42,438 bases of DNA. Source: Alphaproteobacteria bacterium. GTDB lineage: Bacteria > Pseudomonadota > Alphaproteobacteria > Rhodospirillales > WMHbin7. Positions 23,357 through 32,072 of the stretch are shown here, in pieces. The position numbers were made by a program, and so were the translations under genes. The notes under the pieces were generated by a model. That model did no database searches. It worked only from the letters and a program-made list of their open reading frames with translations, and was not told where the DNA came from. The DNA is taken from contig JADFZV010000018.1 of NCBI GenBank assembly GCA_015232335.1, forward strand, positions 16,276 through 58,713, given 5' to 3'. How positions within the stretch are numbered: the first letter of the stretch is position 1; each line of letters begins with the position of its first letter.

Positions 23357-25900
23357 CTACTTCTTGCGTTTGCCGGGAGGATTTCGCACGCCGGGGGGCT
23401 GAACCAGAAGGTCTTGAACAAAAAGTTGCTCGAAATTCTCGGCACTTACCGGACGACTGACCAAAAAACCCTGGATTTCGTCGCAGCCATGGCTGCGCAG
23501 AAAAGCGATCTGCTCTTCGGTCTCGACCCCCTCGGCCACCACTTTCAAGCGAAGATTATGGGCCAGTCCGATGATCGCCGAAACGATCTCGGCATCGCTT
23601 TCGTCCGTCGCGATCTCGTGCATAAAGCTGGCGTCGATCTTCAAGGCGTCGATGGGAATGCGCTTGAGATAGGCCAGGCTGGAATAGCCGGTTCCGAAGT
23701 CGTCGATCGAGGTGACGACGCCCAGCGAGCGCAATTCATTCAGCATCAAGGCCGCGATATCCATATGCTCCATCAAGACGGATTCAGTGACTTCCAGCTC
23801 GAGATATTTGGGATCAAGCCCGGTTTCGGCAAGAATGCCCCTGACGCGTCCAACCAGATCGGCCTGATTGAATTGATGCGGCGAGATGTTGACCGCCATG
23901 CGGATGGGGGGCAATCCCCGGTCCTGCCAGGCCTTGTTCTGCTGGCAGGCGGCGCGCAGGACCCATTCGCCCAAGGGCACGATCAATCCGGTATCCTCGG
24001 CCAGGGGAATGAAGTCAGCGGGCGGCACAAGCCCCAGATCGGGATGATTCCAGCGCACCAAAGCCTCGGCACCCGCGATGCCGCCGGTATCCAGGTTCAT
24101 CTTGACCTGATAGTTCAATAGGAATTCGCCGCGCTCGATGGCCTTGCGCATTTCGTTTTCCATGGCCAGACGCTCGAACGACTTGGCGTTCATCTGCGGC
24201 GTATAGAGCTGGTAGCTGTTGCGACCCAGATCCTTGGCCCGGTACATGGCGATGTCGGCATTCTTGACCAGCACTTCGGGATTGTCGCCATCTTCGGGAA
24301 AAACACTAATGCCGATCGATGTGGTGACGAACAATTCCCTGTCCTCGACCAAGAAGGGCTCGCGAATGCTTTCGATGATGCGCCTAGCCGAGCGCACGGC
24401 ATCATCGACATCATGAATTTCGCTCATCAGAACGGTGAATTCGTCGCCGCCCATACGCGATACCGTATCGGCTTCGCGCATGGATAGTTTCAGGCGATTC
24501 GACATTTCCTCGAGCACACGATCACCCACGCTGTGGCCCAGCGTATCGTTGATGCGCTTGAAAAGATCAAGATCGAGAAAAAGGATGGCCAAGCGCTGGT
24601 GATGGCGCTTGGCCGAATTGATCGCCATCGCCAGGCGATCATTGAACAGGCGCCGGTTGGGCAGGCCGGTCAAAACGTCGAAATAGGCCAGATTGCGGAT
24701 GCGTTCCTCGGCCTTCTTGCGCTCGGTGATGTCGCTAAAAATGCCCGCGAACTTCGTAGCACCGCCCTCGATATCCTGGATGCGGGTAATGGTCAGCCAT
24801 TCCGGATAGATGTCGCCATTCTTGCGTCGGTTCCAAACTTCACCCTGCCAATGCCCCCGAGAGACGATGGAATTCCACATCTGAGCGTAGAATTCCGCGT
24901 CATGGCGCCCGGAACGCAGCATGGCGGGCTTTTGGCCGATGACTTCCTCAGCCATGTAACCAGTCAGCGTGGTAAAGGCCGGATTGACCGCTTCGATCAC
25001 GCCTTCCATATCCGTGATGATGATGCCATCCAGCGAGGCCTCGATCACCTTGTGGGCCAGATTCAAATGACGTTTCGATTCTTCAAGTGCGCGGTCGCGC
25101 TGATGCAGAGCGTCTTCCAGACGGCGCACATATTCATGCTCCAAGCTGGTCAGAATGTCTGAGAAAGACAGAATTCCCGTCAACAGTCCATGATCGTCGG
25201 TAACGCCGAGATGGCGAAAGCCCTTCTGCTCCAACAGGTCGCGCGCATGCAAAAGCGTGGTCTGCGCGGAAATCGTAAAAAGCGGCTTGCTGGCGATGGA
25301 ATCGACGGACTGAACCGGCTGACGCCTGGCGATCAACCGCAGGATATCGCGTTCGGTAACAATGCCGACATGCTGATTATGCGCATCCACGACCACGGCG
25401 GCATCCGTCCGCTCTTCGCGCATGATCCGCATGGCCTCGGTAAAGGGCATATCCGCGCCCACGGTGACCAGCGCCCGGGGAACGGCCGAGCGCACATCAC
25501 GCATATAAAGATAATGCTGTATGCCGAAATGCTTGATGATATCGGTCTGGCTGACCAACCCCAGAAGCTTGCCGTGAGGACCCGTCACCACCAGGTGGCG
25601 CATGCCCTCGTCCTTCATGCGCCGTCCCGCCTCGGAGACGGTCATCTCCGGTCCCACCGTCACCAGGGGCGCACTCATGACCTTGCCGATGGGAATATCG
25701 AGCGAGCCGCCCACATCAAGATCGAGCCCCAGGGCGTCATGCTCGGTCCAGATGCCCACGGGACGCTCGCCATCCATCACCAGAATCGAGCCGCAGCGAT
25801 GTTCCTGCATCAATTCGGCTGCTTCAGACAAGGGGGTCGAAGGAGCGCAGCGCAACACATCCGTGCGCATGATCGTGCCGATAGTCCGGTCTTCAGTCAC
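23357..25900 (-). CDS. Four-CBS, PAS, GGDEF-EAL c-di-GMP signalling protein
   Basis: An 847-aa soluble protein. Four CBS domains (about 5-270) carry GIWTEHD, GLVSQTD, GIVTERD and GILSFSD motifs. A PAS domain follows (about 290-410, ending DITERKKAEERI), then GGDEF (MGGDEF, residues 484-488, with RxxD site READ) and EAL (GAEALVRW near 612; VTESVLM; DDFGTGYS). All active-site motifs are intact. The CBS half implies control by adenine nucleotides (inference). The start is GTG 25900, which overlaps the response-regulator stop as GTGA, so the two are translationally coupled. A basic tail (GVRNPPGKRKK) ends the protein. Confidence 0.93.
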   Translation of the reverse strand: MTEDRTIGTIMRTDVLRCAPSTPLSEAAELMQEHRCGSILVMDGERPVGIWTEHDALGLDLDVGGSLDIPIGKVMSAPLVTVGPEMTVSEAGRRMKDEGMRHLVVTGPHGKLLGLVSQTDIIKHFGIQHYLYMRDVRSAVPRALVTVGADMPFTEAMRIMREERTDAAVVVDAHNQHVGIVTERDILRLIARRQPVQSVDSIASKPLFTISAQTTLLHARDLLEQKGFRHLGVTDDHGLLTGILSFSDILTSLEHEYVRRLEDALHQRDRALEESKRHLNLAHKVIEASLDGIIITDMEGVIEAVNPAFTTLTGYMAEEVIGQKPAMLRSGRHDAEFYAQMWNSIVSRGHWQGEVWNRRKNGDIYPEWLTITRIQDIEGGATKFAGIFSDITERKKAEERIRNLAYFDVLTGLPNRRLFNDRLAMAINSAKRHHQRLAILFLDLDLFKRINDTLGHSVGDRVLEEMSNRLKLSMREADTVSRMGGDEFTVLMSEIHDVDDAVRSARRIIESIREPFLVEDRELFVTTSIGISVFPEDGDNPEVLVKNADIAMYRAKDLGRNSYQLYTPQMNAKSFERLAMENEMRKAIERGEFLLNYQVKMNLDTGGIAGAEALVRWNHPDLGLVPPADFIPLAEDTGLIVPLGEWVLRAACQQNKAWQDRGLPPIRMAVNISPHQFNQADLVGRVRGILAETGLDPKYLELEVTESVLMEHMDIAALMLNELRSLGVVTSIDDFGTGYSSLAYLKRIPIDALKIDASFMHEIATDESDAEIVSAIIGLAHNLRLKVVAEGVETEEQIAFLRSHGCDEIQGFLVSRPVSAENFEQLFVQDLLVQPPGVRNPPGKRKK

Positions 25901-26304
25901 CTTATCACTCCTTCTAGGCCAACGGCCTCTTCGATTCTCGTGCGCAATATTTCAGGCGCCACCGGTTTGATCAAATAGGCCTCGATTCCAAGCGGCATCA
26001 ATTCGGACGGCGGAACCTCATTCGGATTGAGCGTCAGAACGATCACCTTCAACTTCCTGATCGCCTCGATGGCGTGCGCACGCATTCTGCGCAAAATCTC
26101 AACGCCCCCCACCGGCTCCATCACCAGATCCAAGATCATCATGTCAGGGCAGGATTTCTCCATGAGCTTAAGAGCACTGCCGCCGTCATTGGCCTCATCA
26201 ACCATGTGGATTTCCATGCTTGCCTGCATACGGCGCAGAATCTCACGGACGAACGCCTCATCATCCACCACCATCACTCTGAGATTGCTCAACCCGCTCG
26301 GCAT
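25897..26304 (-). CDS. Single-domain response regulator (REC only)
   Basis: A 135-aa CheY-like receiver. Acidic pocket VVDDEAF, phospho-acceptor Asp in MMILDLVME, Thr switch in VIVLTLNP and Lys in YLIKPVAP are all present, so it should be phosphorylatable. There is no output domain. Its stop overlaps the GTG of the CBS-GGDEF-EAL gene by four bases, which points to that protein as its partner. It begins 48 bases after the end of the hydrogenase protease gene, on the same strand. Confidence 0.92.
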   Translation of the reverse strand: MPSGLSNLRVMVVDDEAFVREILRRMQASMEIHMVDEANDGGSALKLMEKSCPDMMILDLVMEPVGGVEILRRMRAHAIEAIRKLKVIVLTLNPNEVPPSELMPLGIEAYLIKPVAPEILRTRIEEAVGLEGVIR

Positions 26305-26352
26305 GACAAACGCCCGGCCACCTCGTCACAAGATCAGCATCTATTAGCAGCT

Positions 26353-26832
26353 TCAAGCTGCTCTGTCAGCCCGAGGAGAGGTTATAAGGGTTAAGACTGT
26401 CTCCAGCGCCAAATCCAGGGCGCAGGCCACATCCCGGCTAAGTTCTTGACCATGCTTGAAATCCTGCCCCTCAACGCCCACGATCCACAACTGTTTGGGA
26501 AGCTGGTCCAGGCTGCGCGCCATCTCGACGGCCTCGGCCAGGCCAAAGGCATGGCTGGAGAAAAGAATCAAATCAGGAGGAACCGAGTCGCGAACGGCAT
26601 CGATGACATGAAGAGCGCCAGCGGGCTTTCCCGATGACACGGCATCGATAACCACGGCCAGCGAGCGTCCCTGCCAAAGGGCCATCAAGCCCGTTCCCTC
26701 GCCGTGATGCAAAACGACATCAAGCGCAGGAATCTGTCGAGCCTTCAGTCGTTCGGCCAGAATCAGTCCAACGCCATCATCGCGCCTGAATTCATTGCCG
26801 ATGCCGACGACAAGACTGTTATTCGCGGTCAA
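26353..26832 (-). CDS. [NiFe] hydrogenase maturation protease (peptidase M52)
   Basis: A 159-aa endopeptidase that trims the large-subunit C-terminus after nickel insertion. Motifs: VGIGNEFRRDDGVGL (the family's GxGNxxxxDDGxG with the nickel-sensing acidic residue), VIDAV with the second acidic ligand, SSHAFGLAEAVEMAR and IVGVEGQDFKHG. It should act on the alpha subunit encoded just upstream, which keeps a cleavable tail. No suitable ATG exists before the first motif; the likely start is TTG 26832, overlapping the alpha-subunit end by 14 bases, which suggests coupled translation. Confidence 0.9.
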   Translation of the reverse strand: MTANNSLVVGIGNEFRRDDGVGLILAERLKARQIPALDVVLHHGEGTGLMALWQGRSLAVVIDAVSSGKPAGALHVIDAVRDSVPPDLILFSSHAFGLAEAVEMARSLDQLPKQLWIVGVEGQDFKHGQELSRDVACALDLALETVLTLITSPRADRAA

Positions 26833-28114
26833 CGGTCAGCTTCAGGAAGTGGGTCGCACAGGAGATGCAGGGGTCGTAATTGCGAATCGCCTGCTCGCAA
26901 CGCCATTTCAGATCCTCGTCCGACAGGGCCAGATTGGCCGAGACCACATTGAACAGGTCGCTTTCGATGATCTTCTGATTCTGCGCCGTGGGGGGCATGA
27001 TGCGCGCCGTTTTTACCAGCCCCTGATCGTCGATCTCATAGCGGTGGTAACAGATGCCGCGGGGAGCTTCGGTGCAGCCATGGCCAACGGAAGCCTTGAT
27101 CTCGGGCTCGATGAAGGCCCGATCCGGCTCGACATAATTCTTGGCAATGGCCAGACCATCCAGGCAGACCTGCAAGATCTCAACCGCGCGCACGACGATG
27201 CTTTGGAAGGGATTGCGCACCACGGGTCCCAGCCCCGCCTCCTTGGCCGAGCTTTTCGCCTCGGGATGCAGACGATCATAATTGATGGCGTAGCGGGCCA
27301 GCGGCCCGGTGTGATAGGGCTGCTTGCCGGGCTTCTGGAAACCATGCAGGGCGTTGGAATGTTTGACATGCTCCTCGTCGAAATGATCGAGGAAGTGCGG
27401 CAGATCGGTATCGAGCCCGCGGTTGGAAACCACGCGGCCTTCATGAATGGCATATTCGCTTTCATGGCGCAGGGCCACAAAATTATAATGCTGCTCGATA
27501 TCGGGGAAGTTGAATCCTCCAACTAGGCGGATGGTGTCGTGGCTGGCCTCGATGGCCCATTCCAACTCTTCGATCAGGGGCTTGATCTCGGATTTCTTGG
27601 GAATGCGGTAAAAGCCGCCAACCCGCATATTCACCGGATGAATGGCACGTCCGCCACCGATGGCCTCTAGAATATCGTTGCCGATCTTCTTCAAGCGAAG
27701 CGCTTTTTGCACCAACTCGCGGTTCGACTTGGCCAATTGAATGGCGTCGGGAAGACCCAAAAAATCCGGAGCATGCAGCATATAGACATGCAGCGCATGG
27801 CTTTCGATCCATTCACCGCAATAAATCAGGCGGCGAAGGGCGCGGACAGGCTCAGACACAACGATGCCCAGCGCGTTTTCCATGGCCTGAATCGACCCCA
27901 TCTGATAGGCGATGGGACAGATTCCGCAGATGCGCGCCGTGATGTCGGGAACTTCCATGAAATGGCGGCCCCGCAGAAAAGCCTCGAAGAAGCGCGGCGG
28001 CTCGAAGATGCCGAAACGCACTTCCTTGATCTCGTTGTCCTTGACGCGGACATAGAGCGATCCCTCGCCCTCGACGCGGGCCAGCGCATCGACCTTGATG
28101 ACGCGGTTACTCAT
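26819..28114 (-). CDS. [NiFe] hydrogenase group 3b, alpha (large, catalytic) subunit
   Basis: A 431-aa catalytic subunit. The four Ni-Fe cysteines are in [12 protein letters not shown] (Cys63, Cys66) and DPCISCATH (Cys416, Cys419). The tail FLKLTVDRE after His422 is the part expected to be removed by the M52 protease. Length and motif wording fit group 3b, the cytoplasmic NAD(P)-linked bidirectional or sulfhydrogenase type, rather than membrane uptake hydrogenases; there is no cytochrome b gene. The ATG overlaps the delta-subunit stop by eight bases. It forms the hydrogenase module with delta. Confidence 0.95.
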   Translation of the reverse strand: MSNRVIKVDALARVEGEGSLYVRVKDNEIKEVRFGIFEPPRFFEAFLRGRHFMEVPDITARICGICPIAYQMGSIQAMENALGIVVSEPVRALRRLIYCGEWIESHALHVYMLHAPDFLGLPDAIQLAKSNRELVQKALRLKKIGNDILEAIGGGRAIHPVNMRVGGFYRIPKKSEIKPLIEELEWAIEASHDTIRLVGGFNFPDIEQHYNFVALRHESEYAIHEGRVVSNRGLDTDLPHFLDHFDEEHVKHSNALHGFQKPGKQPYHTGPLARYAINYDRLHPEAKSSAKEAGLGPVVRNPFQSIVVRAVEILQVCLDGLAIAKNYVEPDRAFIEPEIKASVGHGCTEAPRGICYHRYEIDDQGLVKTARIMPPTAQNQKIIESDLFNVVSANLALSDEDLKWRCEQAIRNYDPCISCATHFLKLTVDRE

Positions 28115-28886
28115 GTTTCAGGCTCTCCTCACGGAAGGCTGGCGCATTGGCATTGAAGTTGCGGAAAGACCGCATGACAGAGGCCTTGTCCTGACCCAGC
28201 TCAGTCAGGAGGCGCTTGGCCAAAGCGTCTGTATTGGGCGTTTCCATCGGGCCGAAGCAGCCAAAGCAGCCGCGATGCACCGAGGGGCAGAGATTGCCGC
28301 ATCCGGCCTGCGTAACAGGCCCCAGACAGGGCATGCCCTTGGCCACCATGACGCAGACGGTGCCCTTCTGCTTGCACTCCACGCATTCGGCAAAGTTGGG
28401 AATGTTGGGTTTTCTGCCGTTGAGCAGCGCATTCAACACTTCCAGCAATTGATATTTGTTGATCGGGCAGCCACGCAATTCGAAATCGACCTGCACATGC
28501 TCGGCGATGGGGGTCGACGTTTCCAGCGTTTCAATATAGTCGGGCCTGGCATAGACGATCTCAAGGAAGCCGTTGACATCCTTGAAGTTGCGCAGCGCCT
28601 GAATGCCGCCTGAGGTGGCGCAGGCGCCGATGGTAATCAGGGCCTTGGTCGATTTTCTGATCTGGCGGATCAACTCGGCCTCGTGCGGCGTGGTGATCGA
28701 GCCCTCGACCAGCACGACATCGAAGGGCCCCTTCATGTCCTTGCGGGTGGCTTCCAGGAAATAGGCGATCTCGACCGCATCGGTCACGGCCAGCAGTTCC
28801 AGCTCGCAATCCAAGAGCGACAACTGACAGCCATCGCAGCTTGAAAATTTGAAGACGCCCAGCCTGGGTTTTGCGCGCGCTGTCAT
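28107..28886 (-). CDS. [NiFe] hydrogenase group 3b, delta (small) subunit
   Basis: A 259-aa Fe-S subunit with no Tat signal, consistent with a cytoplasmic enzyme. Proximal cluster ligands are SSCDGCQ (Cys17, Cys20), GACA and RGCP. The C-terminal half carries further Cys sets ([39 protein letters not shown]) that would hold the medial and distal clusters relaying electrons towards the beta/gamma diaphorase part. Start ATG 28886 is three bases after the gamma stop with GGGAG upstream. Confidence 0.95.
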   Translation of the reverse strand: MTARAKPRLGVFKFSSCDGCQLSLLDCELELLAVTDAVEIAYFLEATRKDMKGPFDVVLVEGSITTPHEAELIRQIRKSTKALITIGACATSGGIQALRNFKDVNGFLEIVYARPDYIETLETSTPIAEHVQVDFELRGCPINKYQLLEVLNALLNGRKPNIPNFAECVECKQKGTVCVMVAKGMPCLGPVTQAGCGNLCPSVHRGCFGCFGPMETPNTDALAKRLLTELGQDKASVMRSFRNFNANAPAFREESLKHE

Positions 28887-28888
28887 TT

Positions 28889-29734
28889 TTATAGCTCCCG
28901 CACCGTGAAGGCATCGGCCACCTCGTCGAAGCGAAAGACCGGCCCGTCCTTACAGACGAAAGGCGCCCCCCACTGGCAATGGCCGCAAAGCCCGATGCCG
29001 CATTTCATGTTGCGCTCCATCGAGACATAGATGCCGCTGCGGTCGATTCCGGCCTGTTCCAGTGCCTGAATGCCATAACGCATCATGATCTCAGGGCCGC
29101 AGACAAAGGCTGTGGTATGCATAGGATCGAAACCCGCCCCCTTGACCAGCTTGGTGACCACGCCGACATGGCCGCCCCAGCCCGGCTCGGCGCGGTCCAC
29201 CGTCACGCGCACCTTGGTGTCGAAGCGGCCCCGCCACTTTTCCAATTCCTTGGGAAATAGAATTTCCGAAGGCGAGCGCGATCCGTACAGCAAAACCACC
29301 TTGCCGAAGCGATGGCGGTTGGCCAAGGCCATGTAAATGGCGGGACGCAGGGGGGCAAGACCCAGGCCGCCCGCCAGAATGACCAGATCGGAGCCGAAAG
29401 CCTCCTCGACCGGCCAAGGCTTGCCGAAGGGGCCGCGAATGCCGACCGCCATGCCTTCGGACAGATTGCCGATCGCCTGGGTGACCGCACCCACACGCCG
29501 GATGGTATGCACGATCTTCGAGCTGTCGCTGGGATCGCCAGAAATGCTGATCGGCACCTCGCCCGCACCGAAGGTGTAGAGCATGTTGAACTGGCCGGGC
29601 TTGAAGGAAAAGCTTCCCCCGCCCTCGGGCACCAGTTCCATGGTAAAGGAATCGGCCAGTTCCTTCCTGATCTTTTCAATGCGGAAGGGGCGGATATCCA
29701 TGGGATCGGCCTGCGCTTGCATGGCGACGTTCAT
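28889..29734 (-). CDS. Hydrogenase group 3b, gamma subunit (FAD/NAD(P)-binding reductase)
   Basis: A 281-aa ferredoxin-NADP reductase-like subunit: FAD-binding barrel ([23 protein letters not shown]), NAD(P)-binding part ([36 protein letters not shown]) and a C-terminal [2Fe-2S] motif [17 protein letters not shown] (Cys245, 250, 253, 261). It links the hydrogenase to NAD(P)H. The start at ATG 29734 has GAAGGG upstream and lies four bases after the preceding stop; the frame extends to 29791 but that would overlap the upstream gene without a site. Confidence 0.94.
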   Translation of the reverse strand: MNVAMQAQADPMDIRPFRIEKIRKELADSFTMELVPEGGGSFSFKPGQFNMLYTFGAGEVPISISGDPSDSSKIVHTIRRVGAVTQAIGNLSEGMAVGIRGPFGKPWPVEEAFGSDLVILAGGLGLAPLRPAIYMALANRHRFGKVVLLYGSRSPSEILFPKELEKWRGRFDTKVRVTVDRAEPGWGGHVGVVTKLVKGAGFDPMHTTAFVCGPEIMMRYGIQALEQAGIDRSGIYVSMERNMKCGIGLCGHCQWGAPFVCKDGPVFRFDEVADAFTVREL

Positions 29735-29738
29735 GCCA

Positions 29739-30215
29739 TCAACCCTTCTTCGCCGGACCGTAGAGATCGAACATCTGCATGCGGGCCGCATGCAGCCGGT
29801 GCGCCATGACCGGCACGAACCGCTTCATGACCTGATAGCCCAGGGCCGGATCGCTTTCCATCTTGCGGGTCAGGCAGGTGGCGTCGAAGGACAGGGCGCG
29901 CACCAAAGTCTGCGCCCTGGCGTCGAAGGCCCATTTGTGAGGCGGCACCAGCCACGACCAGCCCAAAACGCCCCCATCGCCCACGGTTTCCACCATCAGG
30001 GGCGGACGCCCCGGCGCATGCACCTCGACCGCCACCACGCCCGAACGGATGAGATAGAATTTTTTGGCATCGCCGCCTTCGCGAAACAGGAACTGCCCCG
30101 CCTCGAAACGCTCGTTGGCGGCACAGCCGATCATGACGTCCTTAAGCGCCTGATCCAGCCCCTCGGCAAAGGGATGCTCTTCCAGGATGCGGCCAAGATT
30201 GTCCACCTGAACCAT
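29739..30215 (-). CDS. Cyclic-nucleotide-binding-domain protein in the hydrogenase operon
   Basis: A 158-aa single CNB fold without a DNA-binding helix-turn-helix, so not a classical Crp/Fnr regulator. [27 protein letters not shown] is a clear CNB start. The phosphate-binding cassette is altered: where CAP has GE...RS, this protein reads [19 protein letters not shown], with Trp-rich substitution and Ala for Ser, so cAMP or cGMP binding is doubtful. It sits between beta (three-base gap) and gamma (four-base gap). I recall the same gene order in other group 3b operons, which suggests a dedicated regulatory or assembly role; this is not proven. Confidence 0.85.
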   Translation of the reverse strand: MVQVDNLGRILEEHPFAEGLDQALKDVMIGCAANERFEAGQFLFREGGDAKKFYLIRSGVVAVEVHAPGRPPLMVETVGDGGVLGWSWLVPPHKWAFDARAQTLVRALSFDATCLTRKMESDPALGYQVMKRFVPVMAHRLHAARMQMFDLYGPAKKG

Positions 30216-30218
30216 GAT

Positions 30219-31328
30219 CTACGCTCCCTTTCCGATGGCCTTGGCTTCGGCCGTGATGTCGATACCCACCGGACACCAGATGATGCAACGCCCGCAGCCG
30301 ACACATCCGGAATGGCCGAACTGCTTGACCCAGTGAGAAAGCTTGTGCGTCATCCATTGGCGATAGCGCGAAGCCCCGGTGTTGCGCACCGATCCGCCAT
30401 GGATATAGGAATAATCGATACTAAAGCAGCTATCCCATTTGCGCGACCGTTCGGCCTTGAGGCCGGAAAGATCGGTCGTATCCTCAACCGTCGAGCAAAA
30501 GCAGGTGGGGCAGACCATGGTGCAGTTGCCGCAGGACATGCAGCGCTTGGCCACGTCCTCCCAATGCGGGCTCTCCAGATTGGCCGCCAGCAAATCGGCA
30601 ACCCCTGCAATCATGGCCCGTTTCTGGCCCTTGGCGGCGGCATCGATCTGTGCGGCAGCGGCGTTCTTGTCGCCCTCTTCTGCCGCCTGCTTGGGCAGGC
30701 GCTCCAGCACCGCGCGGCCCTTCTCGCTTCCCGCTTCCGCCAGGAAAACATGACGCGATCCGTCCAGAATTTCCGCAAGCTTCAGATCGAAACCTTCGGA
30801 AACGTCCGGCCCGGTCTTTTGCGATGCGCAAAAACAGGCATTGCCCGCATGATTGCAGGTGACGACAGCGATGAAACTGTTCTTGCGCCGCTCAGCGTAG
30901 CCCTTGTCGGTATAGGGTCCGCCCTCGAACACCTTGTCTTGAATGAACATGGCCGCCAACTCGCAGGCGCGCACGCCGATGAAGGCATAGCGGGGCTGGG
31001 GCGTGGAATCCTTGACGACGCGAAAACCGTGCCCCGCTTTTTCCGCCGACCATAATTTCTGGCGGGCCGGATAGAGATGGGCCTTCAGCCCCTGAACAGC
31101 TTTGGTATGGCCGAAGAGCTGGGCGTCGTTCCGGTTGGAAAGGCGGTAGTGCCCGCCCTCTTCCTCATCGCCCATGCCCCGAGGCAAATCATCAGGGCCG
31201 GAAACCGGCGCGTATAGGATGGCACCATCCTCTGCCCTGGGGCCGATCACCTGATAGCCCTCTTCGGTCAGAAGGGTGAACAAAGTGCCGAGATCCCTGC
31301 GATCGATAACGGCCTGACTGTTCGCCAT
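30219..31328 (-). CDS. Hydrogenase group 3b, beta subunit (4Fe-4S electron transfer)
   Basis: A 369-aa subunit of the HydB/AsrA type. The N-terminal domain contains [15 protein letters not shown] and [12 protein letters not shown], typical of this family. The C-terminal part has two [4Fe-4S] sets, [16 protein letters not shown] (from residue 263) and [16 protein letters not shown] (from 342). It carries electrons between delta and gamma. First gene of the operon. The start at ATG 31328 has GAGGTG upstream; the frame runs on to 31454 but that stretch reads as non-coding. Confidence 0.93.
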   Translation of the reverse strand: MANSQAVIDRRDLGTLFTLLTEEGYQVIGPRAEDGAILYAPVSGPDDLPRGMGDEEEGGHYRLSNRNDAQLFGHTKAVQGLKAHLYPARQKLWSAEKAGHGFRVVKDSTPQPRYAFIGVRACELAAMFIQDKVFEGGPYTDKGYAERRKNSFIAVVTCNHAGNACFCASQKTGPDVSEGFDLKLAEILDGSRHVFLAEAGSEKGRAVLERLPKQAAEEGDKNAAAAQIDAAAKGQKRAMIAGVADLLAANLESPHWEDVAKRCMSCGNCTMVCPTCFCSTVEDTTDLSGLKAERSRKWDSCFSIDYSYIHGGSVRNTGASRYRQWMTHKLSHWVKQFGHSGCVGCGRCIIWCPVGIDITAEAKAIGKGA

Positions 31329-31694
31329 GTACACCTCGTCGGACAAAAACTGCCTAGGCGGACTATGCCACGCGGCTGCTGAAAATGCACCCAGGAAAAC
31401 TGGGGTATAGGCTAAAGATATATGACACGCCATGCGGGGTGTGAGCACCGTCACTGGCTTAGAGCGGGGCGTCTGAAATCGCAGCCATTTAACGGCTGCG
31501 ATTGAAGGCGTGAATCCGCTCTACCGATTTGTTTTAGCGAACGATTCACGTTTAACACCGCGTCACGAGAGTGACTCGGAGTTAAACAATCGTGCGCTAG
31601 TGTGCGCGCGGTCACTGTGCCTTTGCGTCCGAATGCTTAAACTCGTTTTTACAGAGCGGAAATTTCGTCTCTGAAGTCTTATCGATGGTGTGTC
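31329..31694. other. Gene-free divergent intergenic region (366 bp)
   Basis: No credible gene. It separates the hydrogenase operon (leftward) from a small membrane protein (rightward) and must hold both promoters, though I cannot name confident -35/-10 boxes. A short hairpin CCCAG/CTGGG lies near 31390-31405. Its central part is packed with inverted repeats, listed separately. No FNR-type TTGAT-N4-ATCAA site is present. Confidence 0.75.
31460..31593. repeat. Cluster of nested inverted repeats
   Basis: Five perfect dyads overlap in 134 bases: TAGAGCGG (31460) with CCGCTCTA (31516); AATCGCAGCC (31477) with GGCTGCGATT (31494), a 10-bp stem; CGTGAATC (31509) with GATTCACG (31543); GTTTAAC (31550) with GTTAAAC (31581), flanked outside by ACGATT/AATCGT; and GTCAC (31562) with GTGAC (31571). 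The third and fourth share bases, so they cannot form at once. The arms resemble palindromic intergenic repeats common in alphaproteobacteria (recollection). They may be a REP-like element, an RNA structure or operators. Confidence 0.7.
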
Positions 31695-32066
31695 ATGCGT
31701 CTGATTTCGTTCTCCCCGCCCGTTCTGGTCATCAGCCTCGTTCTGCTGGGTTCGGACGGATTGCGCTTCCTTTTGAAAGCGACATGGCAAAGCTTTTCTT
31801 TGGGCGACGTGCTCAATCAAGTGGGAATGGCCTCCGCCCTACCCGATTCCTGGATGAGCGTGTCCTTCGGCTGGGTTCTGCTGACGCTGGGATTGGTGAT
31901 CGGCGAAATCGGCTTGATTCAGGAACGTGTACGCGCCGTCCAGGAAGAAAAGTTGATGAAGAAGCTTTGGGAGGAGGCCGAACGCAGGCGGGCGGAAGAG
32001 CGTCATGCCGACATGCTTCAAAGGCTCGGTCGTCGAAAGGGCCGCATTCTGAACAGCCCCGCCTAA
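31695..32066 (+). CDS. Small membrane protein with coiled-coil tail (unknown function)
   Basis: A 123-aa protein. Two hydrophobic segments (about 8-24 and 57-76) are joined by a short loop (WQSFSLGDVLNQVGMASALPDSW). They are followed by a highly charged helical tail (RVRAVQEEKLMKKLWEEAERR and on to about 110), likely a cytoplasmic coiled coil. No family recognised. Start ATG 31695 has GGTGTG upstream. It is divergent from the hydrogenase operon and ends six bases from the convergent GGDEF gene. Confidence 0.65.
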   Translation: MRLISFSPPVLVISLVLLGSDGLRFLLKATWQSFSLGDVLNQVGMASALPDSWMSVSFGWVLLTLGLVIGEIGLIQERVRAVQEEKLMKKLWEEAERRRAEERHADMLQRLGRRKGRILNSPA

Positions 32067-32072
32067 GAAACG

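Noticed and set aside
29583..31055. 490-codon plus-strand frame opposite the hydrogenase gamma, CNB and beta genes
   Set aside because: The opposite strand encodes three well-supported proteins with Fe-S and FAD motifs; the antisense product shows no domain.
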